From NCBI GenBank assembly GCA_022568115.1, contig JADFFP010000007.1, positions 1 through 13,451 on the forward strand: DNA of 13,451 nt, read 5' to 3'. Source of the DNA: Pseudomonadota bacterium (GTDB lineage: Bacteria; Pseudomonadota; Alphaproteobacteria; Sphingomonadales; SMXR01). Position 1 is the stretch's first letter; every line of letters begins with the position of its first letter. Under the pieces are notes generated by a model. The model saw only the letters and a program-made list of their open reading frames with translations. It was not told the DNA's origin and searched no databases. Below, piece after piece: positions 1-6,519 of this stretch. Made by a program: the position numbers and the translations under genes.

Positions 1-489
1 GAATACTGGCAAGGCTTATCAGAGTCACCTGAGTATGTCATAATGTTCCTCCCCTATGAATCTGTTTACCTGGCGGCGCTTGAAGCAGACCCGGAACTTA
101 CCGAAACGTCCCTGACAAGCAATGTCATTATCACTTCACCACACACGCTTCTTGGATTACTCAGGGCGGTTGAACGTGGCTGGCGCCAGCAGCGGCTGGC
201 CGAAAGCGCGCTCAAACTTTCGCAACTCGGACAGGAATTATATGATCGTATGGCGACCCTGAGTGAGTTCATGCTGGACCTGGGCAGGTCGCTCGGGGGG
301 AGCGTTAAGTCATACAATAAACTGATCGGGTCGTTTGAATCACGCGCATTCAGTACAGCGCGAAAGTTCAAAGACCTGGGCGTGGGCGAAAAAAAGCGCA
401 TAGAAGAAATCAACCCGCTCGAAGTGTCCCCCCGCCTGCTCAATCTACCTGACATCCGCCAGATCCCGGCCCCGGAGGATTTTAAGTGA
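1..489 (+). CDS. rmuC: DNA recombination protein RmuC, C-terminal part (5' truncated by window)
   Basis: The reading frame is open from base 1 and ends at TGA 487-489, so this is the 3' end of a longer gene. Near the start it reads SPEYVIMFLPYES followed by AALEADPEL. It continues with a VIITSPHTLLGLLRAVERGW block. These are hallmarks of the RmuC nuclease-like domain, in which an acidic residue and a conserved Leu-Leu-Arg-Ala-Val helix follow the FLP strand. RmuC proteins are linked to limiting inversions and rearrangements at short repeats; their biochemical activity is inferred from the PD-(D/E)XK-like fold. The remainder is helical (residues about 60-125 of the visible part) and ends in a short Pro-rich tail. 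An ATG at 43 lies inside the conserved domain and is not the start. The next gene begins 24 nt downstream but has a different base composition, so a functional link is not implied. Confidence 0.88.
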   Translation, partial: EYWQGLSESPEYVIMFLPYESVYLAALEADPELTETSLTSNVIITSPHTLLGLLRAVERGWRQQRLAESALKLSQLGQELYDRMATLSEFMLDLGRSLGGSVKSYNKLIGSFESRAFSTARKFKDLGVGEKKRIEEINPLEVSPRLLNLPDIRQIPAPEDFK

Positions 490-513
490 GGGTATTCGAA
501 TAGGCTTTCTTTT

Positions 514-1236
514 ATGACCCTTTACAAGTTCCGAGAATGTTGCGAACTTCACCTAAGCAGCCTCTACAATAGAGAGCTGTATTTTTCGTCACCGGCTCAA
601 TTGAACGATCCTTTCGACAGCCGGTTGCCCGTCTATGTAGGCGCATCCAAGGAAGAGATTCGTAGATACCTTGAATTCGTAGGCACCGATATAACAGAAG
701 AGAACATAAGTGCTATGAGAGCGGAACTGAAAGATGGCTATATGGATGTGCAGTCGAATGAAGCACTACTATCGAGGTTTGGTATCTGTTCGTTCTCCAT
801 GCTACGTGATAGCCTTACCATGTGGTCAATGTATTCTAATGGCCACCGTGGTTACTGCATTGAGTATGACAACGACCTACTACTGAGAGACGTAGAGAGT
901 TTTAAGAATGACAGTAAGCTTGGAATTCTATGGGGCGACGTGAATTATGTGTCCTATCTGCCAAAGATTCAAGTAGGGTCAGTAGAAATAATTAAGCTCT
1001 TTCTCTCGAAGTCTCACCAGTATGAATATGAAAAAGAGTTCAGAATCGTTCTAGCAGGTAAGAACAATTTTGTCGTCACATATACGAAGGAAGTCGTCAA
1101 ATCGGTAATTCTTGGATTGGAAGTTTCAGAATTCTACGAGCACACACTACGGAACATAGTAAAGGAAAAATACCCCGGGGCAAGACTATTGAAGGCAAGA
1201 AAATCAAAGGACGAAATTGGCCTTACTTTCAATTAA
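514..1236 (+). CDS. DUF2971 domain-containing protein
   Basis: This 240-residue protein shows the DUF2971 pattern. LYKFR is at the N-terminus, ELYFSSPAQLNDPFDSR at about residues 21-37, SFSMLRDSLTMWSMYSNG at about 93-110, HRGYCIEYD at 111-119, and YEKEFRIVL near 172-180. The molecular function of DUF2971 is not established. Members are frequently found in variable genome regions and near mobile or defence genes. There is no signal peptide or membrane segment, so it should be cytoplasmic. The ATG at 514 starts directly at the conserved LYKFR motif, which supports it, although no good ribosome-binding site is visible. Codon use is noticeably more AT-rich than in rmuC or the hut genes, which fits horizontal acquisition together with the next gene. 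Function unknown. Confidence 0.8.
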   Translation: MTLYKFRECCELHLSSLYNRELYFSSPAQLNDPFDSRLPVYVGASKEEIRRYLEFVGTDITEENISAMRAELKDGYMDVQSNEALLSRFGICSFSMLRDSLTMWSMYSNGHRGYCIEYDNDLLLRDVESFKNDSKLGILWGDVNYVSYLPKIQVGSVEIIKLFLSKSHQYEYEKEFRIVLAGKNNFVVTYTKEVVKSVILGLEVSEFYEHTLRNIVKEKYPGARLLKARKSKDEIGLTFN

Positions 1237-1254
1237 TTCGAGGACCAAGAGCCC

Positions 1255-1302
1255 ATGTCACACATAAAATACATACTTTCCGACAAGGCGAATCGAGCGC
1301 TG
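1255..1302 (+). repeat. Partial duplication of the 5' coding end of the downstream AhpD-like gene
   Basis: Bases 1255-1302 align codon for codon with 1950-1997. I count 36 of 48 identical positions, including an exact 16-nt run (CACATAAAATACATAC at 1261-1276 and 1956-1971). Both copies encode MSHIKYI, then two differing residues, then DKAN, and each stands at the start of its own gene. The upstream sequences are not alike, so the similarity begins at the start codon. Confidence 0.6.
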
Positions 1303-1941
1303 AACGGGTTTCAGTGTCTCCGCTTAGCATGTGTTTTCTTGTTCATTCAATCAATCGCAGCACCGGTATATTGCCAAAGTGAATACCTTTTTGAAGGACA
1401 GGACGCAATAAGCGTTGGTGTTGGGATGACAAGAACTCTGAAAGGCGACCCAGATGTGGAGGGTGTGAATCGAGTCTTGTTGATTGCCGCTTCCCCGGGA
1501 GGTGTATTCGATATCGGGGCAACATTCGCCAAGAACAGCAGGAACAGGAACAGTGTTACTTCGTTTTTCGCTGGGGTAAATATCTCTGAATCTCAACGAA
1601 AACGTCAGCGAAATGGAGTGATTCTGTTCGGGGAGATTTCCGCCTTTAATAAAGATTATGCCTTCGGCTTCCGCATTTACAACCGGCAAAACCTTCGCAA
1701 GGACTTTTACTTGGTTCCGGAGCTGCAAGGGGGAGTTCTCAGCATATCTTCCGGACCCTCAAATCGTAACTCGAAATTCTTCTGGGATGTGGGACTATCG
1801 CTGGGTTTCGGTACAAGTAAAGCACCGCTGGTTATCATCACACCTGGTTTGTCCAAGATTCAGGATACGCCTTTACGAATCGGGATTTCCGCTACACTGG
1901 TAGTCTTTTTTCCCAATAAGCCCCTCAAGCAAAAACGTTAG
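1255..1941 (+). CDS. Hypothetical exported beta-rich protein with AhpD-gene-like N-terminus
   Basis: I do not recognise this 228-residue protein. A hydrophobic segment at about residues 24-40 (LACVFLFIQSIAAPVYC) followed by QSE looks like a signal peptide with a possible cleavage after Ala or Cys. It is preceded by an unusually long, polar 20-residue N-terminal stretch. The rest is rich in Gly, Phe, Val and Ser in alternating patterns (for example SVGVGMTRTL, DIGATFAKN, FWDVGLSLGFG, RIGISATLVVFF). This would suit an outer-membrane or periplasmic beta-barrel or beta-sandwich. The first 16 codons resemble the first 16 codons of the selenoprotein gene directly downstream (MSHIKYI and DKAN are shared). 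The stop overlaps the leader of that gene, leaving 8 nt between them. No alternative ATG, GTG or TTG sits close to the hydrophobic core, so 1255 is the likely start. It is as AT-rich as the DUF2971 gene. Confidence 0.6.
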   Translation: MSHIKYILSDKANRALNGFQCLRLACVFLFIQSIAAPVYCQSEYLFEGQDAISVGVGMTRTLKGDPDVEGVNRVLLIAASPGGVFDIGATFAKNSRNRNSVTSFFAGVNISESQRKRQRNGVILFGEISAFNKDYAFGFRIYNRQNLRKDFYLVPELQGGVLSISSGPSNRNSKFFWDVGLSLGFGTSKAPLVIITPGLSKIQDTPLRIGISATLVVFFPNKPLKQKR

Positions 1942-1949
1942 GCTCATAA

Positions 1950-2507
1950 ATGTCCCACATAAAATACATACCCTACGACAAAGCCAACCCGCCTCTCAAG
2001 AAAGTTCTGGAAAAGTACGGCGGGGAATCGAAGCGGCCCGATAACATTGTCAACATATCCTCTGTCAACCCGCTGGCGATGGAGGGGCATATGGGGCTTT
2101 ATCGCAGTGTGCACAAAGGTCCCTCGCCAATCTCGCGGCTGAATCGCGAGATGATCGCCGTCATGGTCTCCGGCATCAACGGCTGCCATTACTGAGTGGC
2201 GCATCATGCGCAGGGATTCATTTCCCTGGGAGGGTCGGAGACCCTTATCAGACAGATCGCCGAAGATTACACCGCATCCGACATAGAACCGGCCGAGACG
2301 GCCATGCTGGGCTATGCCGCCAAACTGACACGTGAACCGTGGACCATCACCAAACAGGACACGGATGTTTTGCGCGAACACGGCTTTGATGATCGCGGGA
2401 TACATGACATCGCGCAGGTGGCGGCGTATTTTAATTATGTCAATCGTCTCGCCGACGGGCTTGGTGTGGAGTTGGAAGATTATCATGACGACAAATGGCG
2501 CGAGTAG
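1950..2507 (+). CDS. AhpD-like/carboxymuconolactone decarboxylase family selenoprotein (CxxU), TGA 2193-2195 read as Sec
   Basis: Reading through TGA 2193-2195 gives a 185-residue protein, the usual length of the peroxidase-related branch of the carboxymuconolactone decarboxylase/AhpD family. Before the TGA: NREMIAVMVSGINGCHY. After it: VAHHAQGF, then ETAMLGYAAKLTREPW and GIHDIAQVAAYFNYVNRLADGLG. In relatives the motif is CHYC-V-x-H-H, so the TGA stands exactly where the second, redox-active cysteine belongs (residue 82; partner Cys79; His85-His86 downstream). No other stop or frameshift interrupts the gene, and both halves are in one frame. These enzymes reduce hydroperoxides through a Cys pair; Sec would make a Cys-x-x-Sec centre. 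AhpD-like selenoproteins are known from metagenomic surveys. The alternative, a single nonsense mutation in a recent pseudogene, cannot be excluded without the Sec machinery. Automated annotation would split it into 1950-2195 and a GTG-started 2196-2507. The ATG at 1950 has only a weak leader (AGG overlapping the previous stop). Confidence 0.8.
2199..2245 (+). promoter_or_regulatory. Candidate bacterial SECIS region 3' of the Sec codon
   Basis: Three perfect local hairpins follow the TGA. GCGCA/TGCGC is at 2199-2211 with loop TCA. CAGGGA/TCCCTG is at 2211-2228 with loop TTCATT. AGGGTC/GACCCT is at 2231-2245 with loop GGA. An alternative extended fold pairs GGG 2213-2215 with CCC 2242-2244, then TTC 2217-2219 with GAG-side bases 2238-2240 (one wobble, after an A-A mismatch), then CCCT 2224-2227 with AGGG 2231-2234. 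Its GGG apical loop lies at 2228-2230, 33-35 nt after the TGA. Bacterial SECIS elements place a G-bearing apical loop roughly 16-37 nt downstream of UGA, so the extended fold meets that rule, although the local hairpins compete with it. Folding energies were not computed. Confidence 0.45.
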
Positions 2508-2521
2508 GTGTTGCGAATTGC

Positions 2522-2564
2522 TACAGTAGGGGCAGACCCATGTGTCTGCCCATTGTTTCTACGC
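2522..2564 (+). repeat. REP unit A
   Basis: The hairpin has arms GGGCAGAC (2530-2537) and GTCTGCCC (2544-2551) with loop CCATGT. The 43-nt unit recurs as a direct copy at 3215-3257 with three differences, and its core recurs inverted at 3269-3294. Confidence 0.8.
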
Positions 2565-2568
2565 TAGG

Positions 2569-2599
2569 TCGTGGGCGGCAGACCTCCCGGTCTGCCCCT
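2569..2599 (+). repeat. REP unit B
   Basis: The hairpin has arms GGCAGACC (2577-2584) and GGTCTGCC (2589-2596) with loop TCCC. The whole 31 nt is exactly repeated in inverted orientation at 3177-3207 on the far side of the transposase gene. Confidence 0.8.
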
Positions 2600-2635
2600 T
2601 CCACGCCGACCAACTGTAGACGCTGAGACAAGAAG

Positions 2636-3160
2636 ATGGTGATCCGAAAGCGAGTGAACATAACCGGCCCTGCTCTGGTGTTCGTTACTACCACAGTCAA
2701 GGATTGGACACCCGTTTTCGCAAACGAGCAGTTCGGACGATTAGTCGTTGATCTGTTGTGTGAAATGCTGCCACGACATCAAGTATCTCTGGGCGCATAT
2801 GTTCTTATGCCCTCACATCTTCACGCACTGATGGGATTTAGAGAGATCAAGCAACTGTCACGTACCATGCGGGCATTCAAAAGTCTTTCTACCAGGCTAC
2901 TTCGGCCTAAATTGCCACATGATTTACGGAACATCTTTGAAGAGAATGGCGCGTTTCGATTTTGGATGCCCCGCTTTGATGATGTGGTGATATGGTCGGA
3001 GAAACAGTTCAAAATCAAAGTTGACTATATTCATAATAATCCCGTAAAGGCTGGACTTGTTGGACAGGCAACTGAATATTCCATGTCCAGCGCCGTAGAT
3101 TGGATTCTTGGGAAACCGGGTTTGATTTCTATAGACAAGAACTGGGCATGGCTGGAGTAA
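2636..3160 (+). CDS. REP-associated tyrosine transposase (RAYT, IS200/Y1-transposase-like)
   Basis: The 174-residue protein has the two signatures of Y1 HUH single-strand DNA transposases. MPSHLHALM at residues 58-66 provides the His-hydrophobic-His metal site. YIHNNPVKAGLV at 131-142 provides the catalytic tyrosine (Tyr131) in the motif typical of RAYTs. Other matching parts are FVTTTVKDWTPVF near the N-terminus, YVLMPSHLH, and FWMPRFDDVVIWSEKQF at about 109-125. RAYTs bind and nick REP hairpins as single strands and are usually single-copy, domesticated genes rather than free transposons. Here the gene lies between inverted copies of one REP unit, which are presumably its substrate. Length is normal, no residues of the motifs are missing, and the frame is intact. 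The ATG at 2636 has a weak purine-rich leader (GACAAGAAG). Confidence 0.88.
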   Translation: MVIRKRVNITGPALVFVTTTVKDWTPVFANEQFGRLVVDLLCEMLPRHQVSLGAYVLMPSHLHALMGFREIKQLSRTMRAFKSLSTRLLRPKLPHDLRNIFEENGAFRFWMPRFDDVVIWSEKQFKIKVDYIHNNPVKAGLVGQATEYSMSSAVDWILGKPGLISIDKNWAWLE

Positions 3161-3176
3161 AACGCTAAAGTAGGCG

Positions 3177-3207
3177 AGGGGCAGACCGGGAGGTCTGCCG
3201 CCCACGA
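3177..3207 (-). repeat. REP unit B, inverted copy
   Basis: This is the exact reverse complement of 2569-2599 over 31 nt, with arms at 3180-3187 and 3192-3199. With the left copy it forms an inverted pair bracketing the transposase gene. Confidence 0.8.
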
Positions 3208-3214
3208 GAGTTGT

Positions 3215-3257
3215 TACAGTAGGGGCAGACCCGTGTGTCTGCCCATTGTTCATACGC
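3215..3257 (+). repeat. REP unit A, direct copy
   Basis: It matches 2522-2564 at 40 of 43 positions by eye: one change in the hairpin loop and two near the 3' end. The arms are intact. Confidence 0.8.
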
Positions 3258-3268
3258 AAAATTAAACC

Positions 3269-3294
3269 GGGCAGACACATGGGTCTGCCCCTAC
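3269..3294 (-). repeat. REP unit A, inverted copy
   Basis: Arms GGGCAGAC (3269-3276) and GTCTGCCC (3283-3290) have loop ACATGG. Over 26 nt it is the exact reverse complement of the core of unit A. Together with 3215-3257 it makes a head-to-head pair (BIME-like) only about 20 nt upstream of the candidate hutU promoter, where it could act as an insulator or terminator. Confidence 0.75.
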
Positions 3295-3314
3295 GATTGC
3301 TCTTCGTCCGCACA

Positions 3315-3343
3315 TTGCGCCAAAATCTTTCTTAATGTATATT
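3315..3343 (+). promoter_or_regulatory. Candidate sigma70-type promoter of the hut operon
   Basis: TTGCGC (3315-3320) and TATATT (3338-3343) are separated by 17 nt, giving a predicted start near 3350 and a leader of about 26 nt before hutU. No palindromic HutC-type operator is obvious around it. Confidence 0.4.
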
Positions 3344-3375
3344 TTACATCAGGCACAACTCTCTCTCTGACAATC

Positions 3376-5031
3376 ATGCCCTCGCCCAAACATACATACA
3401 AACCCATCAAAGCCCGCACAGGATCAAAACTCGTCTGCCAGGGATGGGCGCAGGAGGCCGCTCTGCGCATGTTGCAGAACAATCTCGACCCCGAAGTTGC
3501 CGAGAAACCCGAAGAATTGATCGTGTATGGCGGCTCCGGCAAAGCGGCGCGTAACTGGCAGGCCTATGAGCAAATTGTTAAATCGCTCAAAAAGCTAAAA
3601 AACGACGAAACCCTGCTGATTCAGTCCGGCAAACCGGTCGGTGTGTTTCAAACGCACGATTATGCTCCGCGGGTGTTAATCGCGAACTCCAATCTTGTGC
3701 CGAAGTTCGCCACCTGGGAACATTTCCGCGATCTCGAAGACCGCGGGCTGACGATGTACGGGCAAATGACCGCTGGGAGCTGGATATATATTGGCGCGCA
3801 AGGAATTCTGCAGGGCACATACGAGACATTCAGCGCGGCCGCCAGGAAACACTTCGGCGGCGACCTGTCGGGAAAATGGATATTGACCGGGGGCATGGGC
3901 GGCATGGGCGGCGCCCAGCCGCTGGCCGCGACCATGGCCGGCGCCCACCTGCTGGCGATTGAATGCCAGGCCAGCCGGATCGAAAAGCGCCTTGAGAGCG
4001 GCTATCTGGACAGGATGGCGGCCACGCTTGATGAAGCGCTGGATATTATCAGCCGCGCCCAGACCCCAACCTCGGTCGGGCTGCTGGGGAACACCGCGGA
4101 GATTATTCCGGAAATGGTCAAATCCGGCGTAAAGCCCGATGCGCTGACCGACCAGACTTCGGCCCATGATCCGCTCCGCGGGTACCTGCCGGCCGGCTGG
4201 AGCGTGGCCGAATGGCAGGATAAGCAAAAATCCAATCCCAAGCTGGTGGAGCGTGAAGCGCGGAAATCAATGGCCATCCATGTGAAGGCGATGCTTGAGT
4301 ACCATAAAATGGGCGTTCCGACTTTTGATTACGGCAATAATATCCGCCAGGCCGCCTTTGACGAGGGGATCAAGAATGCCTTCGATTTTCCCGGTTTCGT
4401 TCCCGCCTATGTGCGCCCGCTGTTCTGTCAGGGCAGGGGGCCGTTCCGCTGGGTGGCGCTTTCCGGCGATCCGGAGGATATTTACAAGACCGACCAAAAG
4501 GTCAAGGAGCTGGTAGACGATCCGCACCTTCACAACTGGCTGGATATGGCCCGTGAGCGCATCCATTTTCAGGGACTTCCGGCGAGGATTTGCTGGCTGG
4601 GCTTGGGGGACCGCGACCGGGTCGCCCTGGCCTTTAATCAAATGGTGAAATCGGGCGAGGTTTCGGCGCCGATTGTGATTGGCCGCGATCATCTCGATTC
4701 AGGATCGGTGGCCAGCCCCAACCGCGAAACCGAGGCGATGCTGGATGGATCGGACGCGGTATCCGACTGGCCGCTGTTGAATGCGCTGCTGAATACCGCC
4801 TCGGGCGCGACCTGGGTTTCCCTGCATCATGGCGGTGGTGTCGGAATGGGCTTCTCACAACACGCCGGGGTCGTTATAGTCGCTGACGGCACCGATCAGG
4901 CCGCTGCCAGGTTATCCCGCGTTTTGTGGAATGATCCGGCCACCGGGGTGATGCGTCATGCCGACGCCGGATATCGGAATGCAAAGGCATGCGCAAAGGA
5001 AAAAAACCTTAAATTGCCGATGCTCAAGTAA
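3376..5031 (+). CDS. hutU: Urocanate hydratase (urocanase)
   Basis: HutU converts urocanate to 4-imidazolone-5-propanoate, the second step of histidine breakdown, using tightly bound NAD as an electrophile. From the ATG at 3376 the protein has 551 residues, matching the family length. Visible signatures are [19 protein letters not shown] near residues 87-105, the [13 protein letters not shown] dinucleotide-binding loop at about 172-184, [13 protein letters not shown] near 346-358, and ICWLGLG with Cys406. Cys406 corresponds by position to the active-site Cys410 of the Pseudomonas putida enzyme. Conserved [28 protein letters not shown] and RHADAGY blocks follow. The frame is open further upstream into the REP repeats, but family alignment supports 3376. 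There is no clear Shine-Dalgarno sequence. It is the first gene of the hut operon; the transporter starts 33 nt downstream. Confidence 0.95.
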   Translation: MPSPKHTYKPIKARTGSKLVCQGWAQEAALRMLQNNLDPEVAEKPEELIVYGGSGKAARNWQAYEQIVKSLKKLKNDETLLIQSGKPVGVFQTHDYAPRVLIANSNLVPKFATWEHFRDLEDRGLTMYGQMTAGSWIYIGAQGILQGTYETFSAAARKHFGGDLSGKWILTGGMGGMGGAQPLAATMAGAHLLAIECQASRIEKRLESGYLDRMAATLDEALDIISRAQTPTSVGLLGNTAEIIPEMVKSGVKPDALTDQTSAHDPLRGYLPAGWSVAEWQDKQKSNPKLVEREARKSMAIHVKAMLEYHKMGVPTFDYGNNIRQAAFDEGIKNAFDFPGFVPAYVRPLFCQGRGPFRWVALSGDPEDIYKTDQKVKELVDDPHLHNWLDMARERIHFQGLPARICWLGLGDRDRVALAFNQMVKSGEVSAPIVIGRDHLDSGSVASPNRETEAMLDGSDAVSDWPLLNALLNTASGATWVSLHHGGGVGMGFSQHAGVVIVADGTDQAAARLSRVLWNDPATGVMRHADAGYRNAKACAKEKNLKLPMLK

Positions 5032-5064
5032 CGCTTTTAACCTGAAATTTGGGGAGAATATTTT

Positions 5065-6519
5065 ATGTCAGGTGCTGTAAAACACGAACAATGGTCGTCC
5101 CGGTGGGGCTTTTTAATGGCGGCGATCGGCGGGGCGGTCGGCCTCGGCAATATCTGGAAATTTCCGTACATGACCGGTGAGAACGGCGGCGGCGCCTTTG
5201 TGATCGTCTACATTGCCGCTGTGCTTCTGGTCGCGATACCGATTTTGATCGCTGAATTGCAGCTTGGCAAACGCGGCCACAAAGACATCATCAGCGGCAC
5301 CCGGAATGTTGCGGTGGCGGCGGGCAAGTCCAAATACTGGGGCATTATCGGTTGGCTTGGCATGCTGGCGGCGTTTTTCGTGCTGACCTATTACAGCGTC
5401 ATTGCCGGCCAGGTCATTGACTACTTTTTCCAGACCGGGACAGGCGCGTTCAGCGGAATGACACCTGACGAAGCGCGCGCCCAGTTTGATAATGTCGAGG
5501 CCAGTCCGTGGCGCATGATGATCGGCCATTCGGTGATTATGCTGATTACCATTGCGATTGTCGCCAGGGGTATCCAGAACGGCATCGAAAAGGCCGCCAA
5601 GATTATGATGCCGGCGTTTTTCGTGATGCTGATGGGGATGTTTTTCTACGCCATGGTGGTCGGCGACTTTGCTCGCGGGTTCGAGTACATGTTCACCTTT
5701 GATTTTTCAAAAGTAACCCCTGAGATAGTCCTCAGGGCGATTGGCCAGGCGTTTTTCTCAATCGGCATTGGTTTCGGCTACATGCTGGCGTTTGGTTCGT
5801 ACCTTAAGGATGACATTTCTATCCCGCGGACATCGGTGATCATTTCGCTCACCGATGCCGGGGTCGCCCTGATCGCGGGAATGGTAATTTTTCCGCTGGT
5901 GTTTGCGTTTGGAATGGAGCCGGGTGAAGGGCCGGACCTGATTTTCAGGATTTTGCCGATGGTCTTCAGCCAGATGAACCTTGGCACCATTGTCGGCAGT
6001 GTATTTTTCCTGCTTTTGACCTTCGCCGCCTTAAGCTCGGCGATTGCGATCCTGCAGCCGGCGGTCAGCTATCTGGAGGAATCGTGGGGCCTGAGCGTCA
6101 AAAAAGCGGCGGTCATGGCAGGCGGTGCTGCCTGGTTCTTGGGGATCGGCTCGGTCCTGTCGTTCAGCCTGTGGAAGGGGTATTACCCGCTGTCCTTCAT
6201 CAAGACGTTTGAGACCAGCACGGTCATGGATGTGGTTGATTTTATTACCGCCAACTACATGATGCTGGTCGGCGGTATCCTGATTACGGTATTTGTCGGC
6301 TGGAGCTTCAAGCCCGGCTGGGCGGAAAGCGAGTTCAAGGGGGAAAATCCGGTGCTTTTCACCATCTGGCTGTGGCTGGCACGGGTTTTTGCTCCGGCAG
6401 CGGTGGCGATCGCGCTTTATGTCCAGCTGACGGCTTCAGAACTCGACTGTGAGGCTGAAAATTTGACTCCTGAAGAGATTGCTCAATGCCTCGAAACAGA
6501 ACAGAATCAAAGCTCATAA
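5065..6519 (+). CDS. Sodium-dependent transporter, NSS/SNF family (probable histidine or urocanate importer)
   Basis: The 484-residue protein belongs to the neurotransmitter:sodium symporter family (LeuT fold). The unwound first transmembrane segment and its signature are at residues 19-45 ([20 protein letters not shown] and the Gly-rich run after it). They contain the Gly-Asn and Glu residues that line the substrate and sodium sites in LeuT. About 11-12 hydrophobic segments follow, in keeping with an inner-membrane transporter, and the C-terminal tail is acidic ([13 protein letters not shown]). Family members carry amino acids with sodium. Its position between hutU and hutH makes histidine, urocanate or a related imidazole compound the likely cargo, which is inference from context. 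GGGGAG at 5051-5056, 8 nt ahead of the ATG, is a good ribosome-binding site. The last 34 nt overlap the start of hutH. Confidence 0.93.
   Translation: MSGAVKHEQWSSRWGFLMAAIGGAVGLGNIWKFPYMTGENGGGAFVIVYIAAVLLVAIPILIAELQLGKRGHKDIISGTRNVAVAAGKSKYWGIIGWLGMLAAFFVLTYYSVIAGQVIDYFFQTGTGAFSGMTPDEARAQFDNVEASPWRMMIGHSVIMLITIAIVARGIQNGIEKAAKIMMPAFFVMLMGMFFYAMVVGDFARGFEYMFTFDFSKVTPEIVLRAIGQAFFSIGIGFGYMLAFGSYLKDDISIPRTSVIISLTDAGVALIAGMVIFPLVFAFGMEPGEGPDLIFRILPMVFSQMNLGTIVGSVFFLLLTFAALSSAIAILQPAVSYLEESWGLSVKKAAVMAGGAAWFLGIGSVLSFSLWKGYYPLSFIKTFETSTVMDVVDFITANYMMLVGGILITVFVGWSFKPGWAESEFKGENPVLFTIWLWLARVFAPAAVAIALYVQLTASELDCEAENLTPEEIAQCLETEQNQSS

Larger units (their letters stand above)
2522..3294. mobile_element. 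REPtron: RAYT transposase gene flanked by REP-type palindromes
   Basis: A REP-associated tyrosine transposase gene (2636-3160) is bracketed by five palindromic units sharing the core arm GGCAGAC/GTCTGCC. On the left are A (2522-2564) and B (2569-2599). On the right are B inverted (3177-3207), A direct (3215-3257) and A inverted (3269-3294). This is the classic arrangement of RAYT genes with their cognate REP/BIME sequences. The element fills the gap between the selenoprotein gene and the hutU promoter without breaking either gene. Confidence 0.8.

Noticed and set aside
1944..2486. Long open frame (180 codons) on the minus strand opposite the AhpD-like gene
   Set aside because: It is a shadow of the conserved plus-strand gene; the translated protein has no recognisable family features, and the plus strand has clear domain conservation through the TGA.
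2196..2507. Separate gene starting with GTG right after the TGA
   Set aside because: It would lack the first Cys and the N-terminal half of the domain, has no ribosome-binding site of its own, and the two halves are in one frame; Sec readthrough explains the data better.
2522..3294. CRISPR array
   Set aside because: The repeats are palindromic units at irregular spacing and in both orientations around a RAYT gene, without regular spacers or cas genes.
3235..3375. N-terminal extension of hutU into the REP repeats
   Set aside because: Translated residues derive from palindromic repeat and promoter sequence; the family start fits the ATG at 3376.
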